A DNA stretch of 64,000 nt from Pontibacter cellulosilyticus (GTDB lineage Bacteria; Bacteroidota; Bacteroidia; Cytophagales; Hymenobacteraceae), in assembly GCF_014306105.1 (NCBI RefSeq), contig NZ_JACRVF010000001.1, positions 1,256,413-1,320,412 of the forward strand, written 5' to 3'. The notes beneath the pieces were generated by a model, which saw only the letters and a program-made list of their open reading frames with translations, had not been told where the DNA came from and searched no databases. Of the stretch, positions 36,569-45,356 are shown piece after piece. A program made the position numbers and the translations under genes. Within the stretch, counting starts at the first letter, position 1. Each line of letters begins with the position of its first letter.

Positions 36569-36653
36569 GGCAGTGATAATTTGTGCGGATATTACTCCTG
36601 CCTGTTTTAAAAATGAAAAGTTACTTAGTAGAGATCACTTTGATCTGCAAGCA

Positions 36654-36719
36654 CAAAATTCATCATTTGCCCTTTGCAAAAAGATGACGCAGGTCATCTT
36701 TGCTGCTGATCTTTGTCAA
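36654..36719 (-). promoter_or_regulatory. ccoG promoter with tandem FNR-type boxes
   Basis: Minus-strand -7 GAATTTTG (36661 to 36654). Proximal box ATGAC-GCAG-GTCAT (36684-36697), perfectly symmetrical apart from the spacer and extended by AAG/CTT on each side. Distal box CTGAT-CTTT-GTCAA (36706-36719). Centres 36690.5 and 36712.5, so 36.5 bp to the -7 end and 22 bp apart. This is the best-conserved box in the set. Confidence 0.82.
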
Positions 36720-36889
36720 TAGCTGCAGCTAAATTCAGAATGTCTGTCCCCGTAAGCCTCTGGCGAGTGTGTGGAACAGGGTGGCTACCCGCCACTTTGA
36801 AAATAAGTATAGATTATTACGCCAAGGGGCTTTGTGTTTGCCTGCATCCTGAAAGTTCTCGGAATAAGGGCATAGAGATAGCTATAAAC

Positions 36890-36926
36890 AAAAAAGTTGC
36901 AGGTGTCGTGGCACCTGCAACTTTTT
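36890..36926. terminator. Terminator of the ccoNO-Q-P operon
   Basis: AAAAAGTTGCAGGTG and CACCTGCAACTTTTT form a perfect stem with a 6-nt loop; A- and T-runs on each side allow either direction. It lies just after the ccoP stop on the minus strand and insulates the ccoG promoter. Between it and 36719 I see nothing else. Confidence 0.9.
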
Positions 36927-36948
36927 CTTAATCATAGTTTTATTATGC

Positions 36949-38157
36949 TTACATCTTTTCGCCCTGCGGCTCTTTTGCGTTGGCTGGGTTTGTCCCCTGT
37001 ATGCTCAGGATATAACTGGATACCTCCAGGATCTGATCTTTGGTTAATTTACCCTGCCAAGGCACCATGCCCTTAGCTGGTACACCAAACTTCACAGTCT
37101 TAAAGATGTCGTTCACATCGCCACCGTGCAACCAATACTCATCCGTCAGGTTCGGCCCCACCGTACCCTGTCCTTCCGGACCGTGACAAGCAGCACAGTT
37201 TGTAGTGTAAATTGACTTACCAGACTCCAGTGCCGCCGCATCCGACAATACTTCGTAGTTGGTTACAGCATTCGGATCATCGGCGTTCTTTGCAGCAAAC
37301 AATGCAGCCTGCTGCATCTCCATTTCATACTCTTCTTCCTGTAGCGCACCTGTGCGGAACACGTGGAAGTGCAGCATATAGCCTATACCAAACACAATGG
37401 TAACATAGAACATCATTTTCCACCAAGGTGGCAGGTCGTTGTCATACTCCTGTATACCATCAAAGTCATGGTCGGAGTGAATATGGTCTTTTGCTACACC
37501 AGTCATTAACGTTGCATCGCCTCGCATCAGGAACAGCACTCTGCCTGCCAATGACTCACGGAAATCCTCATCGTAGATAGAATCGCCCAGCATAGGCACA
37601 AAGATGCGGAACAGCATCACTAGCACCAGGATAGTCAGCAGTATGATCACGGCCGCTAAACCAAACGTAAAGAGCAGTACTGGCGGTAAATCCATAAATG
37701 CTACTTCTTCTTCCACTACAACAGCTTCTGCGTTTGCATCGGTGGCAGGTGTGGCAGGCTCTGCTACAACAGCCACAGCAGGCTTATCACTCTCGGCTTT
37801 AATGTAGGCTATTACGTTGGCAACATCCTCGTCTGAAAGTGAGCTACCAAAGGCAGGCATGGGTATTTTATTGAACTTCTCATAAACTGCCACAGCATCC
37901 TTATCACCAGCCTGTACCAGTTCCTGCGAGTTCTTGATAAACTTCACCAGCCACTCATCGCCTCTGCGCTTATGCACATCTTTCAGGGCAGGGCCTACCA
38001 CATCAGCATCTATACTGTGGCAGGTCTGGCAGTTGCCTTCAAATATGGCTTTGCCTGCAACGGCATCTTGCGCCTGAACAGCCGGAGAGCTAACCAGTAG
38101 CAAGCCTGCCACCAGGGCAAGGCTGCTCTTACGGAAAACATTTTTTAAAGAGATCAT
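36949..38157 (-). CDS. ccoP: cbb3 oxidase subunit III (CcoP) with an extra N-terminal cytochrome c domain
   Basis: 402 aa. Signal peptide (ALVAGLLLVSSPAVQAQ), then a monohaem cytochrome c domain with CQTCH (about residue 42) and a distal Met in KIPMPAFG. After an Ala/Glu-rich linker come two membrane helices, with the CcoP N-terminal signature HDFDGIQEYDNDLPPWW between them, and a second monohaem domain with CAACH, ending KGMVPWQGKL. Classical CcoP has both haems after the membrane part; here one lies before it. It receives electrons for the CcoNO core. Its ATG overlaps the ccoQ stop by 4 bp. Confidence 0.93.
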   Translation of the reverse strand: MISLKNVFRKSSLALVAGLLLVSSPAVQAQDAVAGKAIFEGNCQTCHSIDADVVGPALKDVHKRRGDEWLVKFIKNSQELVQAGDKDAVAVYEKFNKIPMPAFGSSLSDEDVANVIAYIKAESDKPAVAVVAEPATPATDANAEAVVVEEEVAFMDLPPVLLFTFGLAAVIILLTILVLVMLFRIFVPMLGDSIYDEDFRESLAGRVLFLMRGDATLMTGVAKDHIHSDHDFDGIQEYDNDLPPWWKMMFYVTIVFGIGYMLHFHVFRTGALQEEEYEMEMQQAALFAAKNADDPNAVTNYEVLSDAAALESGKSIYTTNCAACHGPEGQGTVGPNLTDEYWLHGGDVNDIFKTVKFGVPAKGMVPWQGKLTKDQILEVSSYILSIQGTNPANAKEPQGEKM

Positions 38158-38348
38158 TGTCTTACTCCTTCCCTTGTAGTGTTCTCATCTTCGTTACCGC
38201 AGGCTACATAGCTCATATCCTGCACATGCTTTTTGTCCATGAGGGCCACATACACGATCAGCCCCAGGAAGAACAGAAAGAAAATGCCAAATGAGATCAG
38301 CGGATATATTTCGATGCCGTCTATGGCTTGTAAAACGTTCTTATACAT
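38154..38348 (-). CDS. ccoQ: CcoQ-like small cbb3 subunit
   Basis: 64 aa with one membrane helix (IYPLISFGIFFLFFLGLIVYVALMD type) and a polar C-terminus, in the position expected for CcoQ between ccoNO and ccoP. CcoQ stabilises the oxidase. Overlaps ccoP by 4 bp, so the two are translationally coupled. Confidence 0.88.
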   Translation of the reverse strand: MYKNVLQAIDGIEIYPLISFGIFFLFFLGLIVYVALMDKKHVQDMSYVACGNEDENTTREGVRQ

Positions 38349-38370
38349 TTTTCTAGACTTTTTGACTTCC

Positions 38371-38424
38371 GGACTTAAGACAAGAGACTGGAGTACTTAC
38401 TCGCTTGTCTTTTGTCTTAAGTCC
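38371..38424. other. Long inverted repeat in the ccoNO-ccoQ gap
   Basis: GGACTTAAGACAAGAGAC (38371-38388) pairs with GTCTTTTGTCTTAAGTCC (38407-38424), 18 bp with one mismatch and an 18-nt loop. There is no T-run. In the transcript it could stall exonucleases or attenuate, setting the ratio of ccoNO to ccoQP. A dispersed repeat is the alternative. Confidence 0.6.
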
Positions 38425-38433
38425 TTTGTCAGG

Positions 38434-40623
38434 TTATTCCTGTGTTTCCTTCACTTTGATATCTGTACCCAGGCGCTGCAGGTAGGCGATCATAGCCACG
38501 ATTTCAGCTTCTGGTTTCACCTCAATGCCTTCCTTCTTCAGATCTGCCGCTATACCGTTGGCCTGCTTCATCAGCTCCTCGTTGGCATTGGCGATATACT
38601 CATCCTCGTAAGGCACACCCAGTTTTTTCAGCGTCTTCAGTTTATCCTCAGTGGTGCTAAGGTCAACATCCTGCTCGAACAACCATGGGTAAGCTGGCAT
38701 AATAGAACCCGGCGACATGGAGGTTGGGTCCATCATGTGGTGGTAGTGCCAGCTGTGCGGATACTTACCTCCCACTCTGTGCAAATCCGGACCGGTACGC
38801 TTGGAGCCCCACAGGAAGTTGTGGTCATACACGAACTCACCTGCTTTAGAATACTCGCCGTAACGCTCTGTCTCCGAACGGAATGGACGAACCATTTGCG
38901 TGTGGCAGTTAACGCAACCCTCTTTAATATATAGGTCGCGGCCCTGTAGCTCCAGCGAAGTATAAGGCTTCACACTGGCAATAGTCGGCACGTTAGATTT
39001 GATCACGAAGGCAGGTATAAACTCTACCAAACCACCGATCATAATTGCTACTGTAGCGAAAATGGCCATCTGCGTTGGACGCTTCTCGATCCAGGAGTGC
39101 CAGTGACCGGCGTTGTTTGATATAGAAGGTACAATTACAGGAGCCTCTGTTCTTTCGTTAGCTACTAAACTTCCAGACTTAGCGGTTTTAATCAGGTTAT
39201 AAACCATCAGGAATACACCACCTAAGTATAGCACACCACCGATACCACGCAGGTAGTACATCGGCACGATCTGCAACACAGTCTCCAGGAAGTTAGAGTA
39301 CTGAAGTGTACCCTCTGCTGTGAACTGTTTCCACATTAAACCTTGTGTGAAACCTGCCCAGTACATTGGAATAGCATAGAAAAGTATACCAAGTGTACCT
39401 AACCAGAAGTGCGCGTTGGCCAGTTTCTTAGAGTGCAGTTGCGTTTTATACAGGCGTGGGAACAACCAGTACAGCATCGCAAAAGTCAGGAAGCCGTTCC
39501 AGCCAAGGGCACCTACGTGCACGTGTGCTACGATCCAGTCGGTGAAGTGCGCAATGGCATTCACGTTTTTAAGCGACAGCATCGGGCCTTCGAAGGTAGC
39601 CATACCATAAGCAGTAACAGCTACCACCATAAACTTAAGCACCGGCTCTTCGCGCACCTTATCCCAAGCACCACGCAGAGTAAGTAAACCGTTAATCATA
39701 CCACCCCAGCTTGGAGCGATTAGCATCACGGAGAAAACCACACCCAGCGATTGTGCCCAGTCTGGCAAGGAAGTATAAAGCAAGTGGTGCGGACCAGCCC
39801 AGATGTAGATGAAAATCAGGGACCAAAAGTGGATAATGGAAAGGCGGTAAGAGTATACCGGACGGTTTGCAGCCTTAGGCAAGAAGTAGTACATCAGGCC
39901 CAAGAACGGTGTTGTTAAGAAGAATGCAACCGCATTGTGGCCATACCACCACTGCACCAGCGCATCCTGCACACCGGCATAACCAGAGTAGCTTTTCAGG
40001 AAGTTAACCGGCATTTCGTAAGAGTTTACGATGTGCAGCACAGCAACTGTTAAGAACGTAGCGATGTAGAACCAGATGGCTACGTACATGTGCTTCTCAC
40101 GGCGCTTAGCAATCGTACCGAACATGTTCCAGCCGAACACCACCCAGATCAGGGTAATGGCAATGTCAATTGGCCACTCCAGCTCGGCATACTCTTTAGA
40201 AGTTGTGATACCCAGCGGAAGCGTGATAACCGCCGAAACGATGATCAGCTGCCATCCCCAGAAGTTGATCTTGCTGAGGATATCGCTGTACATACGTGTT
40301 TTGCAAAGACGCTGCAGCGAGTAATAAACACCCATAAAAATGGCGTTACCCACAAAGGCAAAGATCACAGCATTGGTGTGCAACGGCCTTACGCGACCAA
40401 ATGTGGTATACTGGTTGCCCATGTTCACATCCGGGTTCGCCAGCTGGAAAGCGATGATCACGCCTATCAGCATACCGGCAATGCCCCAGAACACAGTGGC
40501 TATACCAAAATCCCGAACGATCTTGTTGTCATAAAAGAACGTGTCGGTTAACCCCCGGTCCGTCCCCCTCGGCACGACCCTGTCGGGTGCATTTTCTAAG
40601 ACTTCGGCTACATTACTTGACAT
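38434..40623 (-). CDS. ccoNO: Fused cbb3 oxidase subunits I and II (CcoN-CcoO)
   Basis: 729 aa. Residues 1-about 490 are CcoN: twelve membrane helices with haem and copper ligands in HTNAVIFAFVGN, WWYGHNAVAFFLTTPFLG and DWIVAHVHVGALGWNG. After a linker and one helix (about 515-535) comes CcoO, a monohaem cytochrome c with CVNCHTQMVRPF and the distal Met in SPGSIMPAYPWL. The fusion is usual in Bacteroidota. It forms the haem-copper site reducing O2 with high affinity, plus the first haem entry point. First gene of ccoNO-Q-P, driven by a tandem-box promoter. Confidence 0.97.
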   Translation of the reverse strand: MSSNVAEVLENAPDRVVPRGTDRGLTDTFFYDNKIVRDFGIATVFWGIAGMLIGVIIAFQLANPDVNMGNQYTTFGRVRPLHTNAVIFAFVGNAIFMGVYYSLQRLCKTRMYSDILSKINFWGWQLIIVSAVITLPLGITTSKEYAELEWPIDIAITLIWVVFGWNMFGTIAKRREKHMYVAIWFYIATFLTVAVLHIVNSYEMPVNFLKSYSGYAGVQDALVQWWYGHNAVAFFLTTPFLGLMYYFLPKAANRPVYSYRLSIIHFWSLIFIYIWAGPHHLLYTSLPDWAQSLGVVFSVMLIAPSWGGMINGLLTLRGAWDKVREEPVLKFMVVAVTAYGMATFEGPMLSLKNVNAIAHFTDWIVAHVHVGALGWNGFLTFAMLYWLFPRLYKTQLHSKKLANAHFWLGTLGILFYAIPMYWAGFTQGLMWKQFTAEGTLQYSNFLETVLQIVPMYYLRGIGGVLYLGGVFLMVYNLIKTAKSGSLVANERTEAPVIVPSISNNAGHWHSWIEKRPTQMAIFATVAIMIGGLVEFIPAFVIKSNVPTIASVKPYTSLELQGRDLYIKEGCVNCHTQMVRPFRSETERYGEYSKAGEFVYDHNFLWGSKRTGPDLHRVGGKYPHSWHYHHMMDPTSMSPGSIMPAYPWLFEQDVDLSTTEDKLKTLKKLGVPYEDEYIANANEELMKQANGIAADLKKEGIEVKPEAEIVAMIAYLQRLGTDIKVKETQE

Positions 40624-40691
40624 GTGCGGTGTCCTCTTTAGTTTAAGTGAATTATTGTTTGTTTTGATATTTTATCAATCGACTATAGCTG

Positions 40692-40757
40692 CAAATTTCC
40701 GGAAGTACGCCTCGTTAAAAGATGATGAATGTCACTTCCGGAGGTGATTTATATCAG
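40692..40757 (-). promoter_or_regulatory. ccoNO promoter with tandem FNR-type boxes
   Basis: Minus-strand -7 GAAATTTG (40699 to 40692). Proximal box ATGAT-GAAT-GTCAC (40722-40735), distal box GTGAT-TTAT-ATCAG (40744-40757); centres 40728.5 and 40750.5, the same 36.5 and 22 bp spacing. An additional inverted pair TTCCGGAAGT / ACTTCCGGA at 40697 and 40735 overlaps and could be a second control element. Confidence 0.8.
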
Positions 40758-40766
40758 CAGCAGCAT

Positions 40767-40949
40767 CTAGGCCTTCTTCTCCTTCGGTACCTGCTTAGCT
40801 TTAGAGCTGCTTTCGTTGTCGAAGAGCATGCGCACGGCAGGGGTATAGTCATCGTCGTACTGGCCAGACCTCACTGCCCACAGAAAAGCTCCCAGGAACA
40901 GCGCAGCCACCGTAATGCTCACAGCGATCATTAAAAAGATGATGTACAT
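40767..40949 (-). CDS. ccoS: cbb3-type oxidase assembly protein CcoS
   Basis: 60 aa. One membrane helix (MYIIFLMIAVSITVAALFLGAF) followed by LWAVRSGQYDD and VRMLFDNE, the CcoS signature. It is required for haem or copper insertion into the oxidase. It follows ccoI by 38 bp on the same strand and shares its promoter. Confidence 0.95.
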   Translation of the reverse strand: MYIIFLMIAVSITVAALFLGAFLWAVRSGQYDDDYTPAVRMLFDNESSSKAKQVPKEKKA

Positions 40950-40987
40950 GGCTTTTTAATTAGGAATGATGAATTATTGAATATGAT

Positions 40988-43390
40988 TTACAAGCCGGCT
41001 CTTTTGGAGGCAAACTTGACGGAAAGGGTAGCAAACACGATCACGCTTAGCGAACTGATCGGCATAAGTATGGCCGAAGCGATGGGTGAAAACAGCCCCT
41101 GTACTGCCAGCGTTAGACCAATGGCGTTATATACCAGCGACACAGCGAAAGTGGCAAGTATGATGCTCATCGTCTTTTTGGAGAAGGCCAGGAACTTGCT
41201 CAGTTTATCAAAGGCAGTCGCATCTAAAATGGCGTCGCAGGATGGTGAGAAGTTTGTCACGCTGTTTGTTAGGGCTATACCTACATCGCTTTGCTTTAAA
41301 GCGCCTGCATCATTTAAGCCATCGCCTACCATCAGCACCTTGTTATGCTGTGCCTGCAGCACCTTGATATTTTGCAGCTTTTGCACCGGCGATTGATTGA
41401 ATACCAGCTCTGCTTCTTGCCCCAGCAAGTCCCTCAGCCTTTCCTGCTCATGGTTGTTGTCGCCGGATAGTACAGCAATCTTCTTATCAGAAAGATCACC
41501 AAGTATGCTTTTAAGGCCCTGGCGATACACGTTGTAGAAAGTATAGTAGCCCAGCACGACACCATCTATAGAAACATACACTGTAGTTTTTAGTGTGTCA
41601 GTTGTTTTATCGACAGGTATACCCAGGTAAGCCGCAGAGCCTACACGCACCAGCTGCCCGTTTACTTCTCCGCTTATACCTTTGCCGCTGTACTCTTTAA
41701 AGTTATCTACCTGGAAGGGTGCCTCTTTTAAGTTTTCGCTGATGCGCTGGCTAAGCGGGTGTGTAGAGTGGCGCATTACCGAAAGTATACTTCGCTCCTG
41801 CGCTGCCGTAAGGGCTTTGCCAGTATAACTTACCTCAGCTGCACTTGGCTCTGTAAGGGTGCCTGTCTTATCAAAAACAACCGTATCAATCTTAGCTAGT
41901 GTTTCTACTACCGATGTGTTTTTAAGGAAGAACTTATTCTTGCCGAACACGCGCAATGTATGGCCGTGCACAAAAGGCGTAGCCAGCGAAAGCGCACAAG
42001 GACACGCAATAATAAGAACCGACGTGAAAGCGCGCATGGCCATATCGAGGTCGCGAGGCACCCAGAACCAGAGCGTACCAATGGCCACTACAATAGTTAC
42101 CGCCACAAACCACTGGCCTGCTTTGTTTGCGTAAGTTGCTACGGTTTGTGTTTCATCTTTCGAGAAAGCACTGTCGTTCCAGAGTTGCGTCAGGTAGCCT
42201 TGCGATACTTCTTTTACAACTTCTACTTCTACACTCTCTCCTATCTGGCGGCCACCTGCATAGATGATCTCACCTACCACCTTCTCCACCGGATCAGACT
42301 CTCCGGACACAAAGCTATAATCAATTAGTGCCCGTCCTTTTAAAAGTATGGCATCGGCAGGTATCAGTTCCTGGTTTCTGACTCTGATGCGGTCACCGAT
42401 CTTAAGGTTTCTAACAGCTACTGACCTCTCCTCATCTTCGTGCAGCACTGTAACAGACACCGGGAAATAGGAAGTATAATCTCTGTCGAAAGAAAGCGTG
42501 TCGTACGTCTTCTGCTGGAAATATTTACCGATCAGCATGAAGAACACCAGTCCTGTAAAAGAGTCCAGGTAGCCAGGGCCGGTGCCGGTTATAACTTCGT
42601 AAACACTTACAAAGAAAAGAGCCGTTAGGCCAAACGCTATCGGGAAGTCGATGTTAACAAAACGTTGTTTTAAGCCCTCCCAGGCAGAGGTAAAGAACCC
42701 TCTGGCACTGAAGAGCAGCACAGGAATAGACAAGACAAGGCTTAGGTAGCCAAAGAAGGAGCCGAACGTGCGCTGCAATCCATCGGTTACGGCCAGGTAA
42801 TCGGGAAACGCCAGCAGCATAACGTTGCCAAAGCAGAAACCGGCAATACCTAGTTTGTAGATGATAGTATGACTTTTCTTATTTACCTTCTTTCCATCTG
42901 TATCGGCCAGTGTAATATCCGGCTCATAGCCCAAGCGTGCCAGCAATGTTACCACTTCTCGCAGTGTGGTTTTCTGATGAAAGTATGTAAGGGATATTTC
43001 TTTGCGCAGGAAATTTACTGTAGACTCGGAAATGCCCGGATTTAGTTTGAACAGGTTCTCCAACAACCAGATGCAGGAGCTGCAGTGCATTTGCGGCACA
43101 TAAAAGGTTAGCTTACAGATGCTGTCGTTGCGAAAGTTTATAAGCTGTGCCTCTACCCCTTTGTCGTCGAGGTAAGCAAAACGCGCCTCTGACTTTTGCG
43201 CCTTTCCGGTAATGCCAGGGTTTTGTTCGAGGTTATAGTAGGTGCAGAGGTTGTTTTCCTCCAGCAACTCGTAAACGGTTTTGCACCCGGCACAGCAAAA
43301 AGCCTTGTCGTGTGCAATAATTAGCTCATCGACGCAGGAATCCCCGCAATGATAGCAGTTCTGAACATTGGTTTGGAGTGCGGCTTCCAT
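40988..43390 (-). CDS. ccoI: Copper-transporting P1B ATPase CcoI/FixI
   Basis: 800 aa. A cysteine-rich N-terminus (CYHCGDSC... CCAGCKTVYELL) is followed by an HMA domain with MHCSSCIWLLENL, eight membrane helices, the transport motif ACPCALSLATP, phosphorylation loop FDKTGTLTEPS, and hinge GDGLNDAGALKQSDVGIAL. It exports or loads copper at the periplasmic side for the cbb3 oxidase. First of the ccoI-ccoS pair. The leader is about 20 nt from the predicted start of transcription. Confidence 0.96.
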   Translation of the reverse strand: MEAALQTNVQNCYHCGDSCVDELIIAHDKAFCCAGCKTVYELLEENNLCTYYNLEQNPGITGKAQKSEARFAYLDDKGVEAQLINFRNDSICKLTFYVPQMHCSSCIWLLENLFKLNPGISESTVNFLRKEISLTYFHQKTTLREVVTLLARLGYEPDITLADTDGKKVNKKSHTIIYKLGIAGFCFGNVMLLAFPDYLAVTDGLQRTFGSFFGYLSLVLSIPVLLFSARGFFTSAWEGLKQRFVNIDFPIAFGLTALFFVSVYEVITGTGPGYLDSFTGLVFFMLIGKYFQQKTYDTLSFDRDYTSYFPVSVTVLHEDEERSVAVRNLKIGDRIRVRNQELIPADAILLKGRALIDYSFVSGESDPVEKVVGEIIYAGGRQIGESVEVEVVKEVSQGYLTQLWNDSAFSKDETQTVATYANKAGQWFVAVTIVVAIGTLWFWVPRDLDMAMRAFTSVLIIACPCALSLATPFVHGHTLRVFGKNKFFLKNTSVVETLAKIDTVVFDKTGTLTEPSAAEVSYTGKALTAAQERSILSVMRHSTHPLSQRISENLKEAPFQVDNFKEYSGKGISGEVNGQLVRVGSAAYLGIPVDKTTDTLKTTVYVSIDGVVLGYYTFYNVYRQGLKSILGDLSDKKIAVLSGDNNHEQERLRDLLGQEAELVFNQSPVQKLQNIKVLQAQHNKVLMVGDGLNDAGALKQSDVGIALTNSVTNFSPSCDAILDATAFDKLSKFLAFSKKTMSIILATFAVSLVYNAIGLTLAVQGLFSPIASAILMPISSLSVIVFATLSVKFASKRAGL

Positions 43391-43416
43391 CTCAATTTTC
43401 TTTTAATGGTACTTTA

Positions 43417-43512
43417 CAAAGTTAGATGGAAGCCCTTCCTTAAAAGATGACGAGCATCAGCTTTGGCGTTGATTGATGTCAGTGGAATCGCTTTGCAGTT
43501 GCTATACCTTTG
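43417..43512. promoter_or_regulatory. Divergent tandem-box promoters: ccoI (-) and a candidate sRNA (+)
   Basis: Two boxes, ATGAC-GAGC-ATCAG (43447-43460) and TTGAT-TGAT-GTCAG (43469-43482), lie 22 bp apart. On the left, minus-strand -7 TAACTTTG ends at 43417; on the right, plus-strand -7 TACCTTTG ends at 43512. Each -7 end is exactly 36.5 bp from its nearer box centre, so the element is symmetrical about 43464.5: the proximal box of one promoter is the distal box of the other. Confidence 0.78.
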
Positions 43513-43517
43513 TAGCG

Positions 43518-43730
43518 TTGCAAGTATTGGCTTACACACTATTGCCGGCTTATTGGCTTGTGTAAGCGGTGCAGTAAAAGCCTGCTAAAACTGCAACAAT
43601 GCCTTTTCAGGCATTATGCTGGAGCAAATGCTCTGCATAAATTTTAGAGTTTAGTTTAGTATATTGGTAGATATTCGGCCTCCCCCCATGGTCGTTTCAA
43701 AAGCAGGTTACTTTGTAGCCTGCTTTTCCA
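43518..43730 (+). ncRNA. Candidate oxygen-regulated small RNA
   Basis: No convincing gene follows the plus-strand promoter ending at 43512, yet the next about 210 nt are rich in hairpins. GTTGCA (43517) and TGCAAC (43592) can close a domain containing GCTTACACA/TGTGTAAGC (43530, 43559). AATGCC/GGCATT (43598, 43610) and ATGC-GAGC/GCTC-GCAT (43616-43638) follow. A terminator stem AAAAGCAGGTTAC/GTAGCCTGCTTTT (43699-43727) ends it. Before the terminator is a C-rich single-stranded stretch CCTCCCCCCATGG (43679), a possible pairing site for purine-rich ribosome-binding sites. A 24-codon frame starting at 43688 reads into the terminator and is probably fortuitous. Family not recognised. Confidence 0.55.
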
Positions 43731-43959
43731 CATTTAAGGGCTACCTTCCAGATTTTTATTCTTAAGCTACTGCCATGACTTTATACTTCAGACCTGCTTT
43801 GTTGCAGCACTGGCTTATACTTTATCTATTTTGGTCTTCCGGTTGTGGTTGCTTAGTTTATACTTAAGTAACAGTAGGTAACACACCAAAAGAGAATACC
43901 CCAGCACCAAACAGCACCAGGGCATTTCCCACTAAAACACTATGTCTAACTGTGTATTT
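43731..43959. other. Intergenic remainder before the hemN stop
   Basis: Three TATACTT words occur within 80 bp (43782, 43816, 43859). I see no gene and no convincing hemN terminator. Confidence 0.45.
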
Positions 43960-45333
43960 TTAGATCGCTTTGCTGAAAACCTGTTGTCCGGCTGGCTCTG
44001 TTTGTCTTAGTTTCAGATCGAAGACCATGCAGATATTTCGGGTAAACGCTTTCCCAAGTGGCGTTACCGTTAGTCTGCTGTTCTTGAGCTCTACCAATCC
44101 TTCTTCCTGCATCTCATTCAATTGTGCAAAGGCATCATCCGGTAAGAGCGCAAGCAAGCTGTCCTCCAGTTCAAGTTCTCCTTTGCAGGCGATACTAAGT
44201 ATGGCTTCCTTCAAATCTAGGTCGTCTTCGGTCAGAAAGTGTCCTTTTAGTATAGCCAGTTCTCCACCTAATACAGCCTCTTTGTAAGTCTCTACTTTCT
44301 TCAGGTTTTGCATGTAGCCATACTTGGCGTCACTGATGGAGGAGGTACCTAACCCTATCAACAGGTCGGTTTGGCAGGTGGTGTAGCCCATAAAGTTGCG
44401 GTGCAGTTCTTTTTGCTCCCATGCTTTGTACAAGGTGTCCTGGGGCAGGGCGAAGTGATCCATACCTATGTCTGTATAGCCTAGCTGCTTAAACTTCCTC
44501 AGACCTAATTCATACAGTGCACGCTTCTCCGCATTGTCCGGCAGGTCTTTATCTGAGTAGCTTCGCTGCCCCGGCTTTACCCACGGCACATGCGCATAAG
44601 AATAGAAAGCAATGCGATCCGGCATCAGCTCTGCTACCTTGTCTATTGTTTCGCTTACACTTTGCGTGGTCTGGTAAGGCAGGCCATAGATCAGATCAAA
44701 GTTCACCGATTCATATCCAATCCTGCGGGCTTCCTCAGTAACGTGCTTTACATTCTCGAACGGCTGAATACGGTTTATCGTGATCTGTACTTTCGGATCA
44801 AAATCCTGTATGCCGTAGCTCACTCTTCTGAAGCCAAGGTCGAACAAGGTTTGCAGGTGCGCTGTAGTGGTATTGTTCGGGTGTCCTTCAAAGCTGAATT
44901 CCTTCTCCGGATGAAGTATGGCTCCCTCGTAAATTCCCTCCAGCAGCTTGCGCAGGTTTTCCGGTTTAAAGAAAGTAGGCGTGCCGCCACCGAGGTGTAG
45001 CTCTCTAATGATGGGCTTCTCAGAAAGCTCCTCCAAATATAGCTTCCACTCAGCAAGTATAGCCTGTATGTAGCCTTCTTCTACGCTGTGGTTTTTGGTG
45101 ATGCGCGTGTTGCAGCCACAGTAGGTACAAAGCACCTCGCAAAACGGCAGGTGTATGTACAGGCTTATACCTTTCGCGGCATTGGATTCTGAGAAAGTAT
45201 ACTTTACCACTTCCATCCATTGCTTCGCATCCGGCACCGCTTTGTCCCAATAAGGCATAGTTGGGTAGCTGGTATAGCGTGGCGCCGGTACATTATACTT
45301 CTGTATCAGATTCTCCTGCTCAATCAAGTTCAT
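43960..45333 (-). CDS. hemN: Oxygen-independent coproporphyrinogen III oxidase
   Basis: 457 aa from ATG 45333 (MNLIEQENLIQKYNVPAPRYTSYP). The ORF could extend to 45366, but that lies upstream of the predicted transcription start, so the shorter form is preferred. Radical-SAM cluster motif in HLPFCEVLCTYCGCN, HLGGGTPTFF, SFEGHPNN and YGIQDFD are diagnostic. It decarboxylates coproporphyrinogen III to protoporphyrinogen IX without O2, supplying haem under low oxygen. The tandem-box promoter fits that role. Confidence 0.95.
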   Translation of the reverse strand: MNLIEQENLIQKYNVPAPRYTSYPTMPYWDKAVPDAKQWMEVVKYTFSESNAAKGISLYIHLPFCEVLCTYCGCNTRITKNHSVEEGYIQAILAEWKLYLEELSEKPIIRELHLGGGTPTFFKPENLRKLLEGIYEGAILHPEKEFSFEGHPNNTTTAHLQTLFDLGFRRVSYGIQDFDPKVQITINRIQPFENVKHVTEEARRIGYESVNFDLIYGLPYQTTQSVSETIDKVAELMPDRIAFYSYAHVPWVKPGQRSYSDKDLPDNAEKRALYELGLRKFKQLGYTDIGMDHFALPQDTLYKAWEQKELHRNFMGYTTCQTDLLIGLGTSSISDAKYGYMQNLKKVETYKEAVLGGELAILKGHFLTEDDLDLKEAILSIACKGELELEDSLLALLPDDAFAQLNEMQEEGLVELKNSRLTVTPLGKAFTRNICMVFDLKLRQTEPAGQQVFSKAI

Positions 45334-45356
45334 TGTTACTGGTAATTTTACTGCAG

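Noticed and set aside
43688..43762. 24-codon frame in the candidate RNA
   Set aside because: It begins in a C-rich stretch with no ribosome-binding site and runs through the terminator.
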